Shown: piece after piece, positions 1 to 13,528 of the stretch | How positions within the stretch are numbered: the first letter of the stretch is position 1 | Layout of the letters: the number at the start of each line of letters is the position of its first letter | Assembly (NCBI GenBank): GCA_004335635.1 | Contig: QAXH01001507.1 | Coordinates: forward strand, 112,184-176,183 | Source: Chloromonas sp. AAM2 | Lineage: Eukaryota > Chlorophyta > Chlorophyceae > Chlamydomonadales > Chlamydomonadaceae | Reading direction: 5' to 3' | DNA: 64,000 bases | The notes under the pieces: model-generated | Database searches by the model: none | What the model saw: the letters and a program-made list of their open reading frames with translations, nothing else | Told to the model about the DNA's origin: nothing | Made by a program: the position numbers and the translations under genes

Positions 1-288
1 GGAATCCTGCATCTGGACCCCGCATGACAACCGCACCCGGCGTCATCATATGCATACCAGTGCCTGGCGTCCAACGAGTAGGCCATCACGTGTAGTGATT
101 TTTCGAGTGTTTGGCCTGAACCATGTCGGTTGGCAAAGGTACGGCTAGCCCAACAGTTACCAGTTCGGATTTCACGGAGTTATGACACGGACAACACGGA
201 AGCAGCATGTCTGTAGGGCAGCTGAACACACGCTTGATGCTGGCGCTGCCGCATTCATACATCACATACACCTGATTGCCGCGCACAC

Positions 289-344
289 GCTGTCATTCAT
301 CTGCCAAGGTTATGATGCTGTCATTCATCTGCCAAGGTTATGAT
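289..344. repeat. 28-bp tandem duplication
   Basis: Two identical, directly adjacent 28-bp copies lie at 289-316 and 317-344. No function is apparent; it looks like a recent local duplication in non-coding DNA. Confidence 0.9.
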
Positions 345-1192
345 GTCACAATCGCGTTCTCCATGCCTGTGTTCCAGGCAGAGCAGTGGTATCGCGGACT
401 GCATTGAAGCAGTTATCTTTCACCTGGGTATGCATTCAAGAAATCAAATTTATCCCGGCCTGCCGAGTACCTGTGATACAGGGCAGCTCAGAATCTGGTT
501 TTTGTTCTGATTTTTGCGGCAGGCATTAGGTGTCATTCGCCTGCCTAGAACTGGAATGGGTGGTGGATTTCAATAATCGTAGCTGGTGGTGGGATATAGG
601 AACTGGGTATGCTTTCTGCTTCGGATTGTACGACAGACTTTGACTTTTCCACGATTCTGATGGATCAAAGTCTCGGATCAGAATACCTCACTGACATGCA
701 CTCGCCACTGCGAGCTCCTCATACATGGACTTTGGCAGTGTACGGTGTCATGGGACGTTTGTTTTTCGAAGAGGGTTTTTAGGTGGGAGTCCAAGAACGG
801 CATGCTTGATGAAGCCATAGCGATTTTGTACGCATGGGCCGTGCTCTTTCACGAAGTTTTAGAGGCTTTGTTTGGAAAGCGATTCAGCCGTTTTCCTGCA
901 GCCAGGGCTAGGGTTGACCTTACTTTTGAGTAATAGTCCGGATCATGATGGGCAGCAGTTGCTATTCGGGTAGGAATGACAAGGTGTTAACGGCATTCCT
1001 GGCGTTGCATGGTGATGTTTGTTTCAGGATCGGTGGCTGGCAATCGTAGAGTGGATGTCTTATATGCATGGAGTGGGGCCGTGAGCTGATGACCACTGCC
1101 CCTGTCTGGGCTATGGCGTTGCGTTGGGTATGTAAAGTCTTCTCATGAGTGTGTCCTGACTCTCTTCATGCGTAGAGTGCCAGCTGTAAATT

Positions 1193-1252
1193 CAATTGCA
1201 GCAAAACATACTTCAGAAGGCGTTTGCTACAATTGCAGCAAAACATACTTCA
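1193..1252. repeat. 23-bp direct repeat, 37-bp spacing
   Basis: The sequence beginning CAATTGCAGCAAAACATACT occurs at 1193-1215 and again at 1230-1252. No function is apparent. Confidence 0.85.
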
Positions 1253-2343
1253 AGGATTCGTCCGTCCGATACATCCGAACTGCCACAGCGTCAGTGATGT
1301 CTTCAACGTAGTATGGATGCACCGGACGCTGCAGCCCACAGTTGGTCAGGCCATCTGTGGGCGGTCCACTGACAAGGTAGTGTGCAAGGCTGTTCACTGC
1401 CGTGATCGCCCAGTCGAGCATCTGGTTTTGTGCATGTAAAACAAGCATCTGGCTTTTTGCTGAGTATGCAGACAGCAGGGAAGTGCCTATGATATGGAAT
1501 AGCTGCAGTGCAGGTGGGCGTTGATTCAATGGCTACATGTTTGCGTTGCACGGTCATTGGACAGCAACTCTGATGCAGTCTCACATGCCATGTGTCCTGC
1601 GCGTCATGCAAGACTGAAGGTGCAGTCCGACAATGCAGACAATGCGTATGCTCATGCATGCAAAACTCATGGGCCCTTGTGTTTTCTCATGCATGCAAAA
1701 CCCAGTTCTCCTTTGTTTGCTCATGCAGCTCTTAAACTGTGAGATTTGTAATCAACGGCACGCTCCGCGCCTCCTCGCGAGGTTATCGTATTCCCGGATC
1801 AGGCCCCAGAGACGAAAAGGTATTGCAGTACAAGGCTCGTAGACAAGACGTAACCTGCAAGAGGAGGCATCCAAGCCAATTTCAATTTCTGTTGCCGTGG
1901 GAAGCAGCTTTCACCACATTACTCCACGTGCGTCTGCCTGTCTCACGCTTACTGTCAGAGGTGCTTCGCTCAGGCTCTGGTCCTGGTCTTGCGGCTCGCA
2001 CTATCCATCACGGTGGGCACAATGCATGTCCTACAGCAGCACCAGTCCAGCCCAGTGCATGCAGGGGCTAGAAAGACCCACGCCATACATCCATGCAAGC
2101 CCAGTGTGAGCTGTACCCGGCGTTTTCCAAGGCTCTTACCCAGTGACATGGTGAACCAAAAAACCCACGCCAAGCAGCGCACTCGAGCCAGCTTTCTGGA
2201 CTCTCTCACCACAATATTCGGGTGGGGTGCTCCTGTTCCTGTTGCTGTTTTCAGCATCAACACAGCAACGTGTACCTCCTTGTCAGCGCCATTGCTAAAA
2301 AGGGTTCAATGACTTGATATTGTTGATGGGTGCTGCAATTCAG

Positions 2344-3058
2344 TGGCAAGAAGGTTGAGGAGCCTGTTGACGTCAAGGTCAAGCGACCCGCCTCTGTCCA
2401 GAAGATCTTGGACCTTGTCTCAGGAGGGGACCCAGTTGACCAGTCAGAGGTGGCCTGGCTGGTGTTGAACCTGCAGCAGGAGCAGGAAGGCACTGTCACC
2501 ACATCCCCTGAGCTGCTGACCGCTACTTGGAGGATGCTCTGGACTACAGAAAAAGTGCGGCAGGCTGGACTGTGCAAGGCAGCACAAGAGCAGATGGTCA
2601 GCAATCTCAAAGGACTAACAAAAAATGCCAAGTCAGGCACGTGACGCTCAGCCATTGATACCAGGCGCATAGTCCAGCGGGTGGCATGACATCCGTCAGG
2701 CTTTGCCTGTTTCTCATTGTCTCACACGGTCTGCCTCACAAGGATGCACCGTCACCATGAGCCCAGCATGTCTGCAGCTCCTCAGCAAAGCCATCACCCT
2801 CACGCGTTTGCGAAGTTATTAATGTAGAGAAGGCACCCAGCCCATGGCACTTGCGCTGTTGTTGGTGCAAATTCACCAAACTTGCCAGCAGAGCTGTCAG
2901 TAGATGCACGTGTTGCTGCGAATGCCTGCAGGAGACGCAGTTCATCGTTGACAATGCAGGTGTCTTTGGCACCAAGGCGGGAGATGTGTTCCAGGTGAGG
3001 CTGAAAGGGCCACTGATTATGGGCAGGCTTCGCCACCTTACTTCCAAACAGTGCTGTT

Positions 3059-3109
<51 letters not shown>

Positions 3110-4387
3110 CCTTTTGCGTGTGCTGCTCCGAAAGGGCCACCAAACAATCACAGGACAGACACATTGCTCCGGCAAACGACTGACATGCACCGTTTGCAGC
3201 CCTTGTCTCGCCAAGCACCAAACAGGCATAAGCGTTCACAGTTTTCTGCCACATCTGCCAGAATTTGTGAGGATTTTGTGAGAACCCGGAGGCCTCTGTC
3301 AAGCCTGTGTGCGCAGAGGACAAGTGTTTGTGGAACACACTGCCCGTCCGGGCGGCTGCAGTGTACCGCATAAAACCGCTTACACACATGCATCATGCCG
3401 TTTGAGCAGGCAGCGCCAGAGCAAGTAACGAGCCAGACGGCCCTCCTGCCTTGTTCAGTGTCCTGTCAGGCACTATGCCTCACTGGTGACCTACTGATCC
3501 TCATTGCTCTGCCAGTCGTGCCACTCTGAGGATAAAGTGAGGTGTTGACGTTTCGCGGTCCCTTTTTTACAAGCCCTCCACCCTGCCCACAGATCATAGG
3601 CCAACCCTAGTCCCCTGCCAGGCATTGTGCGTCACTGCCTTCACCACCCTGTCAGTTTTGATCCCCTGTCCACAGGTGATAGATGTGGCAGCTGGGCGGC
3701 TTCAGAACGTGATCACCTTTCCCCCCGAGGGCGCATTTGTGGTGGACTCGAGCATCGAGGTGCAGGGCAGCCAGCGGGTGTCCTTCAAGTTCAACAGTGC
3801 ACAGCTGCAGCTGCCAGAGGGACGGAAGATAGGACTGCCACCCTTTGGCAAAGGATGGTGGGTTGCGTTTTAGCAGAGCGGGATCATAGACATCAAGTCA
3901 TCTCTGTCCCAGAGAAGGGAAATGAAATGAAATGCATCTGCGTTGCACATCTGCTATAACTGGCCGCAAGGGCTCGCTACAATCCATGAACACTGCTGTG
4001 CTTCTGAAGCTAACTACACAGCTCAGCCGTCTCTAGCATGATGAGAGGGGGGTAACAGGGGGTATTTTTGGGCCTGCAAAAGTAACTCGCCCCTGAGAAG
4101 CGCTTCCCTGACCGCAAGCCCGGTAAAGTATCAAAACAGATGCACGTGTTATGACCTGAAGTCTAAGTCTGTTATTAGTCTGCAAGTAAGTCTGAAGTGT
4201 AAGTCTGTGATTAAGAGGGGTCCCAAAAGCCTTTAGATTTGCATAAGACCCAATTATGACCGAACAATACCTTTGTTGCATTTGCAGGTTCGATAACATC
4301 TATGTAGATGAGGAGGTTAGGATTGCCCGGGACATCCGGGACGATATCCTAGTGGTTACAAGGGACGGGCCTCCACGCACTTTCTAA
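2344..4387 (+). CDS. PAP/fibrillin family plastid lipid-associated protein (5' exon not placed)
   Basis: Fibrillins are plastid proteins of thylakoids, plastoglobules and stroma thought to bind lipids or prenylquinones. Visible exons are 2344-2554, 2932-2994, 3676-3857 and 4288-4387, with phases 2/0/0/2 and a TAA stop; they give about 184 residues. The fold signature is clear: TATWRMLWTTEK, then NAGVFGTKAGDVFQVIDV, NVITFPPEGAFVVDS, LPPFGKGW split across the last intron, and a final FDNIYVDEEVRIARDIR block typical of the family C terminus. The first exon must end two bases into a codon. A candidate starts at ATG 1723 and ends at 1781, which fits the phase but is a short leader, so I do not insist on it. 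Intron 2 (2995-3675) holds a TTTC microsatellite. It converges on the SAM/ankyrin gene. Family assignment is sure; the subgroup is not. Confidence 0.88.
3057..3110. repeat. (TTTC)n microsatellite
   Basis: About 13 uninterrupted TTTC units sit inside intron 2 of the fibrillin gene. The lysine/glutamate-rich open frames read from its other strand are artefacts of the repeat. Confidence 0.95.
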
Positions 4388-5116
4388 GCTGTCCTGCAGC
4401 CAAGCAAACTACCAGCATGGCTGCCACGCCGGCATGAGTCCGCCCGGTCACGGCTTGGAGTAATGGCGCAACAGTGTGGCTGGACAGTGGTAGGGACAAG
4501 AGTGATGTGAATCCTTGGGCATCGACACACACCAGGCATGGGTGATAACCACCAGGATGAGGCTGGAAGGGGAAGTTTAGGCCACAGTGGCACGCCAACA
4601 AACGAAGGCCATAAACTCCATGCAGGTTCGAACCAGCAAGAAATCAGTCACCATGCAAGGTACATCAACCAGGTTGCTCCAGCTTGCTACATGCTGTTTT
4701 TATCAGGCGTGATGATGGGTGTGCATCATTGTTCACGCATCCTTTTGCAAACTATTTCCAATTCCCTGAGCATTATGACTGAACTCTGGCTTGTTCAACA
4801 CTCGCACCGTGAACTCCTATACGCTTGGTATCAACTGCGGCTATACATACATGATGCAGTGTGAGCAGCTGACTATATGTTGCAAGAATTGTGTTGAGTT
4901 TGATGCAAGGTTGGCCGCTACAAAGCCAAATTTGTTCATGCCGCGTGCGCCTCTGTTGCATTCAACTGAAATCACGACCCTATGAATGGCAAGTCTGCGA
5001 ATGCTATGTAATGATGATCGTCTTCTTATGATGATATGTAATCAAGGCGCAGGTTGCAAGGCAGGTAGGTGTTTGAGCTTGGTGCACATGTGCACATGGC
5101 AACTCGCCAGCTCACT
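4388..5116. other. Convergent intergenic region
   Basis: This spacer separates the stop of the fibrillin gene from the stop of the SAM/ankyrin gene. Two TGTAA motifs near 5007 and 5036 could serve the plus-strand gene as poly(A) signals, though they are 600 bp from its stop. No coding signal was seen. Confidence 0.5.
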
Positions 5117-8100
5117 CTATGGTGCCTCTAGCCCAGTCTCTGCACCATCAGAGCTGTCTGTTGCAAAGCCCGACAGACCTGCCCGCAGTCGGGCCAGAGT
5201 TGACATTCCAATATCATCATCCCCATCTTCTTCCTCATCCTCTTCTTCTTCTGAGCTCTCCCCATCCGTTACTAGCTCAGGCAGCTGCTGCTGCAAGCGT
5301 GCAAGCTCCTTTACTGCGAGTTGTGCTTTGCCACCCCTGGGAACGCCCGCTAGATTGGCTGTTAGAAGTGACTCTAGACTCGCTGTCTCCATGGGCTTGG
5401 CCTGCTGCCCAGCCGCAGTTGTGAAAGTACCATCACGCCTGCTAGTGGCTTGTAATGCCTCNGCCTCTGGGTGTGCACCCGCCACAGTACCACTTTGGAC
5501 TCTGTCAGCGGGCCAGGTAACCTCAGCAACCCCTGTATGGCAAGGAATCGCTGCCTCCGGTGCAGGGAACGTGACTGCATTGCTGTGCAACAGTCCAGTT
5601 GCCATGGATGTGGGCTGGACTTGAGGAGGATTGCCTCGGCTTTGCACTGCTGATAACAACTGGGAAGCGTAATCTGAAAGGGATTGGGAAGCGTAATCTG
5701 CATCTGCTGGCGAAGCAAGTGTCACTTTGCGTGATCTTTGAGCCGCTGCAAGTTCAGGTTCCGGTGTGGCGGTGACAGGCACTGGAGCTGCTGCTGTTGG
5801 TGTCATTGCCGCTGATGCAAATGTCGCTGCAGCTGGTGCTGGCACTGCTGGCACTGCTGCTGCTGTCGGTGCCGTAGCTGATGGTGGTGGTGGCAGTGGT
5901 GGTGAGGGCTGTGCAGGCACATCCTCATGCCTTCCAGGTGGAGGGGTCAGCAGGGCAACAACCTCCTCGTGGCCACACGCCTGTGCATCATGCACACATT
6001 TACAGATTAGACGATGAGATGCTGCTCAGTGGAAAATGCCATGAAGTGTCGTGTGGTTTGCATATGGGTTAGGGTCAGGTAGCCAGCACAGCGATGGTGC
6101 CAGTGTATGCAGCACAGCACTCATGCTGATGCCAGTAAATTCAAAGGTCCCAATAACGTTGCAGCAAACCTGGCATTCGCATACCTTGGCACACCAGCCC
6201 ATGCTGACCCTTACCCTCACCCAAACACGCAGATTTCCCACCTGAGCAATGTCACGCGGCGTCCTTCCCTTGGCGTCCCTTGTGGCCAGTGCTGCCAGCG
6301 CCCTGTCAGCTGCCTGGCCCATCAGGCGAACGAGCGCACACGACCCAGTGGCAGCGGCCAGGTGCAGCGCTGTCAGACCGCAACTGTCAGGCACTGACAC
6401 GTCAGCTTTGTGGGCTAGAAGGAGACGCACGGCCCAGCACAGGTCACTGCGGCCAACGCACACGTTTTTTGTTAGCTTAGGACACATCATGGTGCAGGCT
6501 TCACGCAAGAGTTTGCTACAGAGGACTCCTGTTCATTTGCAATGCGCCTTGAGATATGGTTTTTCACATCTTTGGTTACTATTCGCATGCTGTCAGGCCT
6601 AGCCTCAACCTCCGTCACTGGGACATGCAATCTATCAAATCCTGCACTAAGTCAAGTTGTCTGCGTACGTCCTGTTTTCTGGTCAAGCATGATAGCCATA
6701 ACCGCCCCTTCAACAGCTTGCCTTGTGCTGATGTTTGTGCTGATGACTGCACGAACGGCTGAACCCCACCTGGGCTGTTTCCTGACACTTCCAGTGGCGA
6801 GCTTAAAGTGGTTAATTCTGTTTACGCCCCGCAGTGCCGCTGTCTCCACCCAGTCCAGCAGCACCAGGTGAAGGCTCGTCCTGCAGCCACGGGCAACGTA
6901 GCGCAGTGAGGCCACGGATGGCGTGCCAGGAAGTGGTCAGTTACACCGGGCTTCAGGCCAAATCTGTCATCGCTACCAAATCGTGCCACTTTCAATCATG
7001 CACTGTGATGTATGCATGCCTCGAGCGCAATGGCCGTTGCTAATGTCAGAACGCCTTATGAGTTACAGCTCTGGCCCAGGTTCTTACAATCCATCGATGG
7101 GTGCTCCTGGCAGACACCACAACACCCTGACGCATCTCCGTCTCAACCTACATGCCTGCCCCCCCTGCTCACAATCCTTCTCACAATCAGTGAGACAACC
7201 ACATCTTCTGTGTCTTTCGCTCTGCCACATACGGTACCTACAAGTACTCTCACCTGCCCTCCCCGTCCTGCAGGTTGGGGTCTGCTCCCTGGCTCAGCAG
7301 CACACGCATGGCCTCCTCCATGTGTCCACCTCCCTTGCACGCCCTGCACCCGGCAGCGCAAACAACCCACCCGGGTCGCCCGAGGGAATGAGACCATAAC
7401 AAACCCTGACAAGAGTAGGTGACGTGGCACATGGAGCAGCGTGAGGTTACTACTGCCGTTGACAGCTTTACTGGGCTAACAGCTTTAACAGCATTCAAGG
7501 GCTTGAACCAGACCAAACCCAACTGAACAGCCAGGCGTGCACAGCGATCAGTCCAATGCCTCTAGGATGGCTTGTGGACAGGGACACAGCTGATGTGGAC
7601 AGGGACAGAGCTGATGTGGACAGGCCCAGAGCTAATGTGAACAGGGACACAGCTGATGTGGACAGGGACAGAGCTAACGTGAACAGGCCCAGAGCTAAAG
7701 TGGACAGGGACAGAGCTGATGTGGACAGGCCCGGAGCTGATGTGGACAGGCCCAGAGCTAATGTGAACAAGGTAGTGGTGTACGCCAACACTGCCAAGCA
7801 GGTAGCGTGGTACATCTTTTCACTGATCAATGTCCCCTACTACAGTCACCTACGCCCACTCACCGCTGTCGCCTGTGCCTATCCCCACCTGGGGATCACA
7901 CCTCACACTGGCAACAATACACAGAACACACAGTCAGGTGTAGACCCCAGTTGATGTGCAGCCCATGCCGCAGACCACCCCCACTGTCACCTGTGCCCAT
8001 CCCCACCTGTGTAGCCGCATGACTGCAATGTGCATGGGTGTCTGGCCCCTGTGGTTGCGCGTGTTGACCCGCGCCCCATGTTCGCACAGCGCCTGCAGCG

Positions 8101-11100
8101 CCTGTGGCAGACCCGCACTGTGCGGCAAGGCGCCGGCCTGCCCTTTGTGGGCGGTCTGGTGCTGCCTGTGACCCCCGGGCGGCTGCAGCATGAAGAGCGA
8201 TTGGAGGGCCTGCATGCAGAGACAAGGCACAGACAGGCACAGACTTCATTGCCTTATACTCCAGCGTCAAAAAGCGCTCCATTGTAAAACGACACACACG
8301 GAATGGGTGAGCAAAACCGCCGTCAATTCCCATGACTGGCAACTTGGCCAAAAGAGGTCAAACTTGCTGTACAACCAACAGAAACAGGCGTGGGTGAACC
8401 AAAGACCCCCAATGTTTTGCAAGAAACTGAACTACAACCATCAAGGCAGGTGTGGTACTCTTCGGTCCCCAGCACTGGCAGCCGTTCACACGAAGGTTGA
8501 GAAACCAACAAGAAAGGTGTGGGTAAACCAGGACCAAGGTTATTGTTGTTGTCTTTTTACATCCGTATCGATGTGCGCAATGCGCACAAGGGATGGTATC
8601 GGCAGTTTTTCACCAAATGGGGGAACCAGTGAGACAAGTGTGGGTAAACCAAGCATGTGCAGTGCATGCAGTCGCACCTGGTGCAAGGCAGTGTTGCCGT
8701 GAACGTCCTCCAAGTTGGGGTCTGCATGGGCCCTGAGCAGCAGCTCCATGCGCTGCATGCCCTCATGCACAGCTGCATGGTGCCCCTGGCGCGCCCAGTG
8801 GCCATGCGCCAGCACATGGGCTAGCGGGGTGGCGCCGCTGTGGTCACGTGCGTTCACATGGGCACCTGCAGAACCACAAAGGCATGGCCATCTAGACGCA
8901 CATGCTTACCAGCGTGCACGACATTGCGTGCAGCCCCCTCACGTTGAACACCAGGCCATGATTGTGAGCTAGAACAAGCTGGAGCTAGCACGTAATCCAA
9001 AACAAAGATGGCCATGATGCTTGCCAGCCGGTACTGTAATCAATGCCACCCTATGCCCCCTAAGTAGGGCTGTTGCTTGACGCGTAAAGCCACCGTGCCC
9101 TGCGAGCCTGTAGCACGGTATCCAATGATACTGTCCTTCACCTGCACCCTGCAGGCCTGTAGCATCGCAGCCAATGGCGTCCTGCACACACACAGGCCTG
9201 TCTTTGCAGCTGCTTGCCTCACCTTGACGGATCGCATGCTCCATTATGTCGCTCGTCACGTGCTTTGAGCGCGCGGACTTGTGGAGCAACGACTCCCCAG
9301 CCTGGCTCACACTTGCCCATGTCGCCTTTACTCCGTCACTCATCATGTGTGGCGCGCCTGCGCCCATGCTGGTTTCTTTTGCCTGGATGTGAACAGGTGA
9401 AGCAGAGCGGGGCCGGCGGTGCTGTTTCCACGCCGCGGCCCGTCTTAGCAATTTGTGCGCCAGGGCGTGCCCTGCTTGTGCGGCGTGTTGCAGTGCAGTC
9501 ACGCCCCGCTTGCCGTCATGCACCGCGAACGCTAGCACCTCAGCCACTGCCTTGGTCATAGGGCCACCTGAAACACAACAAACATCACCCTGCTGATCAC
9601 GACCTCGTGTGACCCAGTGCTTGCCTGCTTGTGAGGACGTTACGCTGGTACACCCTAGCCTACATGGTTGTTTACCTTCACTGTGCAGTTACGTGTAACC
9701 TACTCTACTTTGTTGACAAAAGCACTGTGTTCAGAAGAATAAATTATAGCGAGTAGGCCTACGGCCAATGGTTGACCTTTATGTCCAGTCACCCCCACCT
9801 GCCACTGTTGGTGGGTGCCCAGTCAGTGGGTAGGGCACAGGGGCGGCCGTAGTCCAGGGCATTCGGAAACCCCGCTCAATCAGCGTGTGCTGACCCACAG
9901 GAAATGCATAACTGGGCCGCTCATCAGCAGCAGAAACGTGTCTGGTAACGTCTGGCGGCATGTAAACTGGCCGCTCGCCATGGATGTGTCTAGCCGGTCC
10001 CACACGCGCCCCTTCATGCATGCTTCCCACACGCACACCGTGGTGCACATGGTGCGAGTCGGTTGCGGTTGTGTGCGGTTGCCTTGCTGGGCTGTCACGT
10101 GCCTGGTGGTTGCTTGCCTCTGTAGTTCCCTGCAACTGCCTGCTAGGGCTGGTAGTTGCTCCAACAGGACTGTCTGTTGTCATGCATCGGCCCCTGGTAG
10201 CACTGTTGTGGGCATGACGGTAACTAACAGCCCTTGGATCGACCCTGTAGGCTGGGGTCCCAGCACGTGCGTGTGTGTGGAGGTGGCGGTGTGTGTGCCG
10301 GGCGCTCGCTGGCCGTCTGGGGTGCGACACCCCAGGGCTCGCCGTTCCTTGCCGGTCGGGTGGCCGGGCACTGCTTGATCGGCTGCCATGGTTTGATGGC
10401 CCCGCAGCACTCCTAGTGATGGCATGCGCACTGCTTGGCCGACTGCCGGAAGCTGGCGGCCCCGCAGCATCTGTGAGACGGGATGCACCCACGGGCGATT
10501 GGGGGTTGCCTTGATCCGGGGCGTGTGGCCGCGGCACAGGAGTCTTCACCTGCAGATGTGACAGCACAGTCAACGCCACCACGTCTTGGGGGCATTTTGT
10601 GTTTCTTTTGCACCTGCTAGTGAAAAGCTTATCCTTGGATATGCCTGCCCTGACCGTACGCATCATGGCATAGCCCTAGCTAACTACCAGCTTGTTGGCT
10701 GCTGTTGAGCAGCTCCTTGGGGAGAAATAGGGAAGCTGCAGGAGTCAGACCTGCATGGCTATCTGTGGGTAAAGCTAGGCCAACTGTAGCGGGCCATGAC
10801 AGGCAAACACATGAGGAGGACAGGGCGCTCTGGTACTTGCAGTGCAGACTGGGCAACTCCAGCTGCAGCACCGCAGGCCGCCTGCTTGATGATGGTCAGA
10901 CAACTTCGGCTCACAGTGTGGTACACGAAGTGCCATAACACACCAAACCTTAACAATAACAACGTTCTCTCCCTGCTCGCCCACATGGACTGCCTGTTGG
11001 ACAGCACCTCGGGGCATTTGGGGGTAGGCTGTGGCGAGACGTTTATGGCCGCTACCTGCTCAGGCTGATGACTTTGGCTTGCGATCAAGAACACGTGGCT

Positions 11101-13472
11101 CTTCCCTGCCCGCCCACCTGCACAATCTCCCTTGTCCTTGGCCCCGTGTCGAGTGTGGCGAGGTACAGCGCGCGGGACACGGGCACGCCCGCACCCAACC
11201 GCAGGGCGACCTCCCGGTCAGCCAAGGCTAGGTGCGAGCAGGGCACACCGCTCTCAACGAACCCTGCAGTAAACAAGCAAGCAACCAGTCACACTGCTGT
11301 CTGGAACGCTATTTGCAGCAATATGGCACCGTGTTGACCACAGGTTTAGTACACTGCAGTGGCCCAGACATGCACACTTGCATGTGCGTGACAGCAGTGG
11401 GGCGAAGCGCACGGCCCAGTCCAGACACGAGGGCCGGGTTGCAAAGTGTAAGCTGAGTTGAGAGGGCTGAGTGCAACAAGTGCGACCGTTTTGCTGGTAC
11501 ATGTGCTGTTATGGGTATTGCTCGGGCAGCTAGGTGTTGACGGGCACAACCACAGTCCAGCACAGAAGAAAGACGCGCAAGCAGGTTGAAAAGTACCCGT
11601 CCTTGTACCTATTGCACGCTCCAGATTAGTTTGTGCGGCTTGGATGATATTCATGGCTTGGTGTGGGTGGATGAGGTTCTTCAAAAGCTCTGCAACGATT
11701 TGTTTCCGCTCGGCGTTTGAACAGTCAACGGCCTGGCCAACGCCCCTTTTCAGCCACCAAAACCGCAACCTAAATGCCAATCTAAATCCCAACGTCCACG
11801 GCCGTTTTTCAATGTCGCCCCATGTTTCGTTTGAATGTGCTTCCTGGCTATCCAGAACCGTGCCCAGCATTCATACCCAATCTGGGGCACTGATTCTGCT
11901 ACGTATTCCGTGACCCACCGTTTCTTCCATACTCGGCTCCCCCCCTTCCCCCGGGCCAAACTGCAAATGTTTGTGCAGTGCGTTCCCAGCCCCGCACCTG
12001 GTGAGCGTGGGTCCAGCCCGTGGGCACTGCGCACCACGTCCTCTGACAGCTGACTCTTGAGCGTGTGTTGGACACGTGTGGACTGGCCGCGAGCAAGCAC
12101 CTGCGCAGAGCAGAGCACCACTGGTGCAGTGCTCTCTCTAGCACCTGGCATTATTTGGATACAGTGCGAGGAATTCACTTCATTTGCACCACCATTCAAT
12201 ACCATAACTATCACTTGCTTGAAGAAAGCACTTGCACTAACACCTTCTGAATCCAACGACAACACGTGAATCCCTCCTGACTCTCGCCTTCGTGCCACCT
12301 TGCTCGTGAACTACTGGCTGTCTTCTCATTCACCAACACCAACCGCACAGCTGTTGGGATTCAAATGCTGCATCCCGTAGCTGATGCGAAATGGCACACA
12401 CAGGAACAGCTGACTCCATCAACGCGGACCTCAGGGCTCCAACCTGGACTCCGGGCCCCCAAAATCATCATTCACGACGACCAAACGCAGCTGCTGGCTC
12501 CATGCCTGCCACCAACGCGGCCCTACTGGCTTCCACCTCGACTCCTGGGCCCCATCCTTTACCTAGCTTCACCTGAGACCTCCCACCTTGCGCACGTTGT
12601 CAATGTCCCTTGTGCCGTAAATGTCAGGCATCTCTGCATGGTACACACCGTGCCTGTAGGGCCCATGGGGGTAGGCCCACTCCCGAGCCGCCACGGGCGA
12701 CAGCGGCCGCACCGTGTGTTGGCCCGCGTTAGGAGGGTGGAGGTGTTGGATCCTAATTGATCCTTCAGGGCTGTGTTCTGGTGCTGCTTTATCGTCAGCA
12801 GTTGTCTGGGGCAGAGCCTTGCTTGTGGCAACCGCCTGGCAAAACACATGGTGTGGATGTGTTGGCTGAGTGAGGTGCGGTAGGGTGCTGACTGGGTGCC
12901 ACAGCCGATCCAACATGGCATGGTTCCACCGAGTCAGGTGCAGTAGGGTGCTGACTGGGTTCACAACTATCCAGAAAGTCACGTGTGCACCCTGCTGCCA
13001 TCAGGCGGAGACAGATCCGTACCATCTTAATCTAACAATGCGTATTGCAATGCCACAACCAGTTCAGGTAGCCATGGGTCCACCATCAAACGGACACAAA
13101 TCCTCAGCATCTGAAATTGGAGCGGTGCATGTTTGCAACGAGTTGGGCACGCCCCAACACACTGTCAACGACGTGACATAAAGTCGCAACGCGTCTTTTG
13201 CTGGTCAGGACAACCGCACCCTTACATGCCACAAGCCTACCTGCTGGGCCCCTGTCTTGTCCATGCCACATGCCTCTGCTGAGGCTAGTAATGCAGCAGT
13301 GCGTGAGGAGACCCCCGGAGACATGCCCAGAGCAGCTAGGGCAGCAGCAGTCCCATCTCCTGGCAACACCCCAGGGACAGGTGATGGTCCTGGGGCTGCA
13401 GGAATGGCTTGTCCATGTGTCAGAGATTGTGAAAGTGTGCTGCTGCTGAGCGAACCTGGGACATCAGCTTGA

Positions 13473-13528
<56 letters not shown>

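Larger units (their letters stand above)
1..1722. other. No supported gene
   Basis: I see no exon with convincing protein similarity on either strand. Open frames here are short, lack a recognisable domain and overlap one another. The first exon of the fibrillin gene that follows may lie near the right end of this stretch. Two short duplications inside it are listed separately. Confidence 0.5.

Noticed and set aside
2736..3389. 217-codon minus-strand frame with Lys/Glu repeats
   Set aside because: Most of it comes from the TTTC microsatellite, and it covers a conserved fibrillin exon on the opposite strand.
7495..7954. Seven-residue repeat proteins on both strands
   Set aside because: They are translations of a 21-bp minisatellite in an intron, with no homology on either side.
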